DNA of 64,000 nucleotides, taken from the NCBI GenBank assembly GCA_935421135.1, contig OW285194.1, positions 8,416,376-8,480,375 of the forward strand, in the 5' to 3' direction. Below, in pieces: positions 55,959 through 64,000 of the stretch (the stretch's first letter is position 1; each line of letters opens with the position of its first letter). This stretch comes from Bugulina stolonifera. Its lineage: Eukaryota > Bryozoa > Gymnolaemata > Cheilostomatida > Bugulidae. Under the pieces are notes generated by a model that searched no databases, was not told the DNA's origin, and was given only the letters and a program-made list of their open reading frames with translations. Made by a program: the position numbers and the translations under genes.

Positions 55959-58076
55959 CCACCGGTACATGGCACATGGTACATGGTTATGATAAACAGA
56001 GGCCCGTTATTCTTTCAACTCGATCCCGTCTACCCCAGGTAAGCAACAGAGTTGTGGCTCTCCTCTGTATATGTGTAAGGATCAATTCTAGCTTTAGCAA
56101 AATGTTAAAATTTTTGTTCACAACAAATATTTATTATTCTAAAGTTTAGTACAACTGGTTATGCGCATTTGGCATTATATACTGTTGCCGTGGTCAATAG
56201 ATTTTTAGGTTTGTGAAGAAGCTTTCAAATAGAGTACCATGAATTGAGTAAAGCAATTATTATTTCAAGATGCACTCATCCAGATGAAACTTTTCTAACC
56301 ATATATATTGTTGGAGCAAATTTACAATTTTTGTAGCATATACAAGATGGCAAAACAATCCAAATGCATTCGCACACTAATGATTATCTATCCAAGTCAT
56401 TGATAATATCCGGTACACCTAGCCGTAATCCAGTCCAAACTCCCATTTCCTCTACTTCCCGCTCGGCAAATGTTTCTCTAAAGTTGGAGTCATCTACTGT
56501 GAGATCCCGCAAGAATGCGAGTTTTCTGTCCTCAAAGCACTCTGCTGCACAAAAGGTAGGCATTCAGCAGTGATCGGCTATAGCAGTCAACTGCTGCAGA
56601 TGTCATAGTATAAGTTCTTATTACCTGCTTTGATCATTAGGGCTCCTCGTTTCCAGCGGTTTGTCATCTACATGTATCTAGGTTTTAGCCTAAGAATTAA
56701 ACTCTCAGAATCACTAGCACTACACTAGTACACTATTCCTATGCATTAGAGTACCTGTTCTTTGAAGTCAACTGTTCCATCTAGAAGTGAACCTCTACGC
56801 TGCCCTCCTATTCATGCTTGGATTGGCAGCCATGTTGATTATCTTACTGATGTCTTGAGTGTCACTTGTCTATCTCCAAAAGGTAATTCAAGTAATGCCT
56901 TTGTTGTTCTACCTGTACACCTGCATGTATGTTCAGCCCTCTTTGTTACACCAATGCATAACTGTTTGGAGGGGAGATAACTCCAAGTTATAAGAAAATT
57001 CATCAGCAACCATTGACATGTACATGTACATTGTCCAGTATAAACTTTCATTGTTGCATTATTGTGTGTAAGATTGCATAATGAACTGCCTTGGTTCCCT
57101 CTGCTAGTTCTTAGCTGACATGGAGAGCATATCTTTTTTACTGATCCGTCAACAATTTTTGTCTAGCGTGTTACTCGACTTCATTTATACAGCATATACA
57201 TGTATTTAGGCATTTTATATAATTATCTTCTCTGTTGTATTTCTCTGTAGAGACTAGTCATCCTAGTCGTATGATATCTACTTCCAAAAACAGAATTTCC
57301 AAGCAACACGGGGTCCGCCAGGATGTAGCTCGCCAGCAGCAATCTCCGCTCAATACTCACAACAGCTATCGCTTAGTTCGATCTAACAGCTGTTCACTCT
57401 CAATCGGTATGTATCGTACTAACTGGTTGTGAAATACTAACTACCTGGTTAATCAACATTGGTGACGGCAACCACGCTCCAACAAAGCCATTGAATGCAA
57501 TATGAAATTAATGCTGTGTCAGGTACATGGTGTAGGAGTGCATTGGGTAGGCAACTCCTAAACACACTGTTCAATGTGTAATGACATTATTATGACAGTA
57601 TCATCAAGTAAATGCACACTCACCAGAAAGTCTTCAAGTTGTGGGTATTGCAATATGGATACTTGGAGCAAAGTACATTATTTGCAAACTTCCGGCAAGA
57701 TTGTTTCATTTTAATTTGTTGTAAGGCAAGAAGTTGGATGAATCCAGTGTTCCACAGAGACGAGCTAAATCAGCTAAACTCTATGTCAGATCACCAGCCC
57801 TCAAACCAATGCTATGTGTAGAGAAAGGTACGTGAAATTTCAATGAAATATTGTCAACAAACTTCCTACAAAATGAACTTGCATGGTGACCAGTAATTTG
57901 AAGTTGTCCCCTCTCCATTTTTTCTTTTATTAAAAGTGAAACCAAGTTAGTGTAAATTTCTTCTAAAAAAATTCAGTCTTAATTCTGCCCCATTGCAAAG
58001 ATGTTGTCATTTTAAATATTTTTCCAAATATTTAGGACAACCTGATAGGGAGTTCACGGCCTGCCTGACCAGTTAA
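55959..58076 (+). CDS. Small basic Ser-rich protein, family unknown
   Basis: Predicted exons are 55959-56038, 56337-56555, 56768-56882, 57251-57406, 57726-57827 and 58036-58076 (TAA), with phases 0, 0, 1, 1, 1 at the junctions. The first usable ATG is at 55976-55978, giving 231 residues; an earlier non-coding or coding exon is possible. The product is rich in Ser, Arg, Lys and Gln with little hydrophobic core. Notable segments are RCPPIHAWIGSHVDYLTDVL (about residues 103-122) and KSAKLYVRSPALKPMLCVEK near the C-terminus. There is no signal peptide or membrane segment. Six consecutive open exons with good GT-AG sites in one frame make a real gene likely. I do not recognise the family; small basic ciliary or microtubule-associated proteins have a similar composition, but that is only a guess. 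Confidence 0.65.
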
Positions 58077-59580
58077 GTGTGTAAGCCATAGATGTTAGCT
58101 TACATGGAGTCAAATGACATTACCATTGCTAGCTACCTAACATAATCATACACTACATGTATATTATTCCCAACCTGTATTTTGTAATTATGCAAATTTC
58201 AACATTTGCGCTATCTTTGCTTATGCTAATTTTTTTCATTTTAATTTTGTAGATCAGTAATAGAAAATGTACATGTACATGTTAGTATAAACATTCATAA
58301 CATAGTTCAAAATAGCGGATTGAGATGACTTACATTATTTGGTATTAATTGGTGCTGTTATCACTGCTTTCATTTAGAACATTTGCAGCTACCTGACCAT
58401 AGGTATTCCATTATTAGAGCAGTGTTATAAATGTGTTTATTTTTCTACTTTATTTGTGTAACGGAATACTTGGCAATAAAAGTTGTAAAGCACAACTTGG
58501 AAGAGTTGTCCTGTCGATTTGACACTACTGCAAACTGTGAGTACCCTTTTCCTCAGAGCTGCAGTTCTCTCCACTAAAAAACTCTCTTGCCTGCGTATAC
58601 AATCAGTTGCAATGTGTGGCCATTCACTAACACAACATTACTGCTGTATATGCACACCAATATAATTATATTGGTGTGCATATACAGCAGTAATGTTGTG
58701 TTGGTGAATGTTGGAGTCGGAGTCATGTGAGAAACAATGTTTCATTCGAAATTTTCCAAGAATACACTAAGTTGATTAATTAATAACCCAATTCGTTTGG
58801 TATATTCTCATAAATATGTTTCCCAATCTACTTTTGGTAAGAGAAATATATATTCTTTGGCTTCTGCAAGCCAGGATTAGCGCCTCATAGAATAATCATG
58901 TTTAAACCTAGAGAAACAAAACTACGGATTATTTTTGCCAACGGCTACAATGTAGGTAATCTTCTAATTACTTCTTGCAAATTCCTTTTAACAAGAAATT
59001 ATGAAGCAATCCATTCAAATTTCTAGTATTTAGGCAGCAACCATTTAATTAATAACTACAGTGTTGTTGGTATATGCATAATCTGCTATCACCATAGACT
59101 CCGAAGTTGCTATAATGTATAAGCTGTTGATGTGTTTCCTAGGTCTATGGCTGCTGATTGCACATTTATCTTATTATTATATGTTTTCAACTGCAGTAGT
59201 TATTAATAATTGCAGTAACGTGAGATATCCAATATAAGCATATTAAATTAATAACTGACATGACACTGTTCTGAATGCCTTGGGCAAAACATCTCTATCG
59301 CCCTTAATTATTACTACAATCTTGATCAATAAATTTGCCAGCTGTATCAACTAATATTGAACAATGATTTCCACTGATACTAGATACTTAAAGTTGTTGC
59401 GACTTCAAATACAATAGGCGGTATATATTTGAATTCTGTGATATCCCGCCTCATGCTTACACTATATCTACACAGATGTGAGCATGTGATAATGTACTGG
59501 CAGTAGCTCATTTGTACTGATATCGTCTAACGTACTGCAGTAGGATTGTACTGCTCATCATTTAATAGAAGGATTCTATG
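58077..59580. other. Intergenic with a large palindrome
   Basis: No exon was found. AATAAA at about 58476 could be the polyA signal of the preceding gene. The main structure is the 90-bp palindrome at 58621-58710. Confidence 0.5.
58621..58710. repeat. 90-bp spacerless palindrome
   Basis: The 45-base arms 58621-58665 and 58666-58710 are exact inverted copies except for one A/G difference (CACTAACAC against the inverse of GTGTTGGTG). The centre is CAATATAA/TTATATTG with no loop. No flanking repeat makes it part of a larger element that I can see. Confidence 0.95.
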
Positions 59581-62500
59581 GTGCTGCCGACAGCTAGACT
59601 ATAATACTATAGGACTAACACTGCGCATAGTACAGTAAGTATATTTTAGTTCTAATGTTTTTTTTATCTTGTAATGGGCTCGTTGGCAGTAGCAATGTAC
59701 ATGTGCATAGTGAATGGAACATAGCAAACATTAAACTAGTGGTAAAATTTCTATCAAATTTTGTCTATGTAATTGTTAACTTCTATCTGTAGTACAACTG
59801 AACAATTTTAATTAATTTAATCTCTCCTTCATTGGATAAAAGAAGTTTTCAGATGACCTGCCGATTGGATCACTATATGCATTAGCCTGCTTGTTTACTG
59901 CCCTCCTAGGATATACTTTATTGCTTAAATTTTATAATAATTATGTTAACTAGAATGCAAATAAATCTCTCTTATATCTACATGTACATAGTTAACTGAA
60001 TCCTTTTTCCTTTCCAATTCAGTTTTTATATTCGTATATTGGTCGTTAGAACTTGCACTGCTTGAAAAATCATGTGTTTGTATATTATCTGCTACTCTAT
60101 TATTAACACACTGTTAGTAGCACTTATGTATTTGTTTGCTTACAAATTAATACTGACTACTCAAGTACCTGCCTAGCCTATAATATCTGGTGTATATGTA
60201 TATTGAATAGAATAGAATAGACAAATGTACCATGTATTGCTATGTTGTTACTATAAACACTGTTACTGTTATGTGTTACAGTCAGTAGTAGGCACCATTA
60301 TCAAAATGTTCTGCACATGTTTCTTTATAAACTATCTCTCTTCTAAATAGATCCCTAGCTGTTACAGTATTAGCCTAAAATGCTAGCCTATGAGCTCAGC
60401 TTACACATACCTGCATAGATAATAATATAGCTTTTGACACCTTGGAGAATCAGAGACTAGGGAGTCAATTCAATTAGTATTATGGCCCAGGAATGAGCAG
60501 GTAATCAAGTTTATGGCTGACTGGTGATTACATTAATTGTTCATCGATGGATGAAAATTGAAATTATGTAATTCCTTAATTATTTGACTGACAGCTCATA
60601 CACATGCTATTAGTACATAGCTGTATTTAGAAGGGCAGTATCTGATGCCAAGCTATATTGGTTGATTGGTCTAGTGTTTTGTAAGAGTCTGGTAGCTGTG
60701 CTCAATCTAGCTTAAGTTCTAAGCTTTACCAAACAATGGACAACTGTGCTGGCTTATAGGGTAGAGATTGTGCCGCCGGATCACCCACAGATATCTCTCC
60801 TGTCAGAATTGATTGAAACACAGGCTAAAGTAATCACTAATATCTCTTTTCAGATGATTTTCTTTTGGATATCTCTGTGCAAACAACAAGTGAATACAAT
60901 AATAGTTCCGTAATAGACAGGAAATTAGCTAACAGGAAATTGGCAATATGGCCGTGGCACGTGTCATCGCCATCCTTTATGTCTGCTACTTCTATACACA
61001 GTCTGTGACGGGTGACTCAAGCGTTTTGACTTTGCAAGGTAAGACCTCAGGGCAACCCTATCCCAGTCCTGCTAAGATATCACATGTACGGTACACCAAT
61101 GTCTAACCATTATAGTGTAAAAGGTCGATATCAGTAAAGTATAGGTTGGTATAGTACAGTCCTAGCCAAAGTTATCTTGAAATTTTTTATGCCTATTTTA
61201 TTTAGTTGGGCGCTTTTCTCTCATAACTCTTGAAACTGTTATAACTTTTATAATTTACATGGGAGAAAATCAATAAAAGTAGAAATTGTCTTTGAAATGC
61301 ATTTTGAGAGCTTTCTCATAATATCGAAAATTCCTGGAGCACTTTCTAGGCAAAATATATTACTGATATCGCTACCAGCCCATTTTAAAACAATTATGTG
61401 ACATATTGTGATGGTACGCCAAGTTGTATCTTACATCTGACACTCATTATTGTGTGCATACATGTATATATCTGCTTGTACTTTACTCCTATATTGTTGT
61501 ATATGATTATATGATTATATCTAAGTCTTTTAATGCCTTTTATACCCATGTTCAGAGGCCCGACCTCTCAGAATCCATTGATATTCATTTTGTACATGAA
61601 TTGGACCATTATAAGCAACTTTTATAGAACCCGACCTATTTTGGGTCAGCCGTCGGGCTTCCGGCGGCCATCTTGTTGCGCAACTTCCGGACGACCACAC
61701 GTCGTCTTTTCCCGACGTCACGTCGGCCGGAAGTCCTTATACTATATAAAGGGCACTGTTTTACTGTTCATTGTCTCAGTCTACACTTGGCTTTCAATAA
61801 AGACACATCTATACTTGATACAGAGACTTTCTCTTCCTTTTACTAGGTCATTCGCTTAGCGAACCGCCTACTAGGTCGAACTACTCTCTTTCATTGTATA
61901 GTCTGAAGGTCGGACTTGAGATCAGATGGGTCGTCTTTGGTAGTATTTGGGCTACTGAGACCGCTCGATCTTTCATGTAATGCGAAGTCCTATTACCACT
62001 CATAGGCACTTCATTTCTGGGTCGATAGTCGTCCAAGGACGACCGCACCAAATCACAGAAACCATCACAATATTCTCATTATTACGTAGCCTGCCTTCCT
62101 ATGCACTAGTATAAGTAGGCACATCTAAGGCTTAGAAATCAGTTCTTGGTTCTATCAGCTCTCTTGTATTGGAATGAGAAGTTATCAAAGGATCTCAAAT
62201 AGAAAGTTATTGGAGTTTGCTAGAAAACACTGAATAGCGTGTCTACATTTAGGAGTTTCTATAATTAAAAAATTATAAGAGGACTGTATTCTACACTGTA
62301 TGTGCAATGTACACGTGTACATTAGTAAGGTCTATGCTGTATGGCACGGTGGACAGTTTTGGTTCCATTACACGTGAGTAAACATGTCTTTATATCCATA
62401 TTTTAATGGAAACTCTCGAGTAAAAAGTGGAATGTATTTATAAAAATAACTGGATTCTCCGAGTTGGGACAGCAGAATACATATTACAGTAGGTTATGTT

Positions 62501-64000
62501 GACTTCTTACCATAAAGCAGAATATGTCTATGAAAATTTTTATTATATTCGCAAAGCTAGCCCAGGCTGTGTGTAATAGCACACAGTAGGAGGGTATGTA
62601 TGACAGCCGTGGAAAATTTAAGGAGGAGACAATTCCGTATTGAGTTTGAAGTGATGGAACTTCATTTTCTAAGGAGTCAAGCAAGTGAATAGTGATTATT
62701 TTAACTTTTGTTTGTAGCAAAAATATTCATGAATCATTGACAGACAATAATTGGATGAAGGTTTTCGTACCAAATTACCATTGAAAATTACTGCTAGAGT
62801 GCACATGTGTATTGAATAAGAGCCAAATTGGTGCTGATCACTACATAATGATGACGCAGCGCTGTTGATGATCTATCATTGAATTCTATTGGTTGGAACC
62901 CCATGTGGGTATGTACAGTATGTCCCTTCCGCTACAATGACACCAAGCCAGAATAGTGCAGTCTAAATGGATTCATTGGTTGGCTAGATGGGCCTGAATT
63001 ACATAATACAGAATACGCCACTCTGGATGACACAGCATGTAAATAAAGTAATTACTCCGTCGTACTTAAGTTTACTCGGTGCATTATCTGTATATTTTTA
63101 AACTTTTATACTGGGACGGCACACAGAGTAGAGCATTCACCGATATACAATGTACATGTAGTTCAAACTTGTCTGACATGGCACAATTCAGTTTCCCTTT
63201 TTAATCTTAATATCACTCTCGATTCCCCAGACAGTGGTTATGAAATTAGTTTCTTGAAATTATTGTAGCAGTCCTGTACATGATAATATCTGTCCAATCA
63301 CGCTGATCATGAGGCCTTCGGGTATTACCATAAATGTTCAAAGATCAGATAAATGGTGCAATGAATATTATACACTCTTTGACACCCTGATATTGTCATA
63401 CTTCGCTAGCCTGGAAGCAGTACCGGTGCATAGAATGAACATCGTGTGCGTGTTATAGAAAGTGTTTATTTGCAGGAAATCGTGATGTAATATAAGTTTG
63501 AGTTGGTCTTTTAAATCTTAGCGTTTCCGTACTATGATGAATGAAAGAAGAGAGAGGTTGTCACAGCATTGGCTTGTACACTTCAGTGTGTAATATAGTG
63601 CATTCTGTTAGTTACAACTGTCACAGCCAACTACACTTAAAATCACTCTACGATTTTCAATCAAATTGTAAATTATTGTCTACCGTCGCCCGAAATAATG
63701 CTATTTTTTTCAAATGCAATAACTTTATTGTCACTAGTTTCTCTAAAATAGCTATGCTACTAATTCAGCTAGTACTGGGGAATCTACATGTACTGTTGGT
63801 AACACTCTGCATAGTGAATGACTTCATTCAATAAGTAATACAATGTATAAATAGTGTTGACCATTAGGTGTACATAATAAAACCAATGTCTATATAACAC
63901 GCAAATATTAATGTAGATACATGAATATTATGGTCGTTTTGAGAATTTAATTTAGCGGATAATAAAAATACTCTCCATGCCAAATACTGGTCAATTAATT
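59581..64000 (+). CDS. 5' end of a gene for a secreted or membrane protein (3' partial)
   Basis: A candidate non-coding exon ends at 59634 (TACA|GTAAGTAT). A second exon runs 60854-61038 (TTTTCAG| before, CAAG|GTAAGAC after). The coding start is ATG 60948-60950, and the exon encodes 30 residues ending in phase 1: a signal peptide with the hydrophobic core VIAILYVCYFY and a likely cleavage site near SVTG/DSS. A 19-codon upstream ORF starts at the first base of this exon (ATG 60854) and stops at TAA before the main ATG, in another frame. No further exon could be fixed before 64000, so the protein identity is unknown. Intron 1 contains a solo LTR (61407-62069). The alternative is that this is a short spurious ORF, but the signal-peptide-like composition next to strong splice sites argues for a gene. 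Confidence 0.5.
61403..62073. mobile_element. Solo LTR, 663 bp
   Basis: 61407-62069 begins TGTGATGG and ends CCATCACA, an 8-bp inverted terminal repeat, between 4-bp duplications ATAT (61403-61406 and 62070-62073). Read on the plus strand it has a GC-rich, CpG-containing upstream part (61640-61735), a TATA box TATATAAA (61743-61750) and AATAAA (61797-61802), the order of an LTR promoter and polyA signal. No gag or pol is nearby, so the copy is a recombination remnant in the intron of the downstream gene. It is unrelated to the gypsy LTR at 11829. Confidence 0.87.
62074..64000. other. Probable intron or intergenic, nothing identified
   Basis: AT-rich sequence with no exon that fits phase 1 from 61038 and carries recognisable protein sequence. 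The 97-codon ORF at 63541 lacks splice or domain support. Confidence 0.5.

Overview
This is animal nuclear DNA. It is AT-rich, the genes have many short phase-conserved GT-AG introns, and it carries clear orthologs of animal genes (ARID4, glia maturation factor, TTC9) plus secreted thrombospondin type-1 (TSP1) proteins. Transposon relics are dense: a Ty3/gypsy element, a solo LTR, hAT-like and pogo-like elements, MITE-like repeats and a tRNA-derived SINE. The most likely source is a marine invertebrate, perhaps a sponge; that is an inference from gene style and cannot be proven from this window.

Layout. (1) 1-18.1 kb, + strand: three consecutive secreted-protein genes that look like one tandem family. 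The first (5' truncated) has three TSP1 domains and an RGG-rich tail. The second has a signal peptide, acidic exons and an 8-residue repeat array with Gly-Arg-Arg junctions. The third has a closely related signal-peptide exon, acidic exons, one TSP1 domain and a basic tail. All coding introns are phase 1. Genes 2 and 3 also share upstream DNA, a TATA box and a non-coding first exon, so they arose by duplication of about 5 kb. A young 4.7-kb Ty3/gypsy element lies antisense in an intron of gene 3. (2) 20.4-24.0 kb, - strand: glia maturation factor, an ADF-H actin/Arp2/3 regulator, six coding exons. (3) 27.4-51.0 kb, + strand: a complete ARID4 (RBP1-like) chromatin gene, 27 coding exons, about 1294 residues, with Tudor, PWWP-like/RBB1NT, ARID and chromo-barrel domains. 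Its 9.1-kb intron holds an 8.5-kb hAT-like element inserted in a 188-bp pogo-like MITE, with further elements and tandem arrays nested inside. (4) 51.5-53.2 kb, - strand: a TTC9-type TPR protein, tail-to-tail with ARID4 and probably overlapping its 3' UTR. (5) 55.9-58.1 kb, + strand: a small basic Ser-rich gene of unknown family. (6) 59.6 kb to the window end, + strand: the 5' end of a gene encoding a secreted or membrane protein, with a 663-bp solo LTR in its first coding intron.

The most promising unexplained material is the 1-18 kb secreted-protein cluster. Its members share promoter and signal peptide but have diverged tails (RGG-rich, prepropeptide-like repeats, acidic plus TSP1). The nested transposon stack in the ARID4 intron is the most striking structure. 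Exon boundaries were read by hand from frame and splice-site consistency; no search or transcript data were available.
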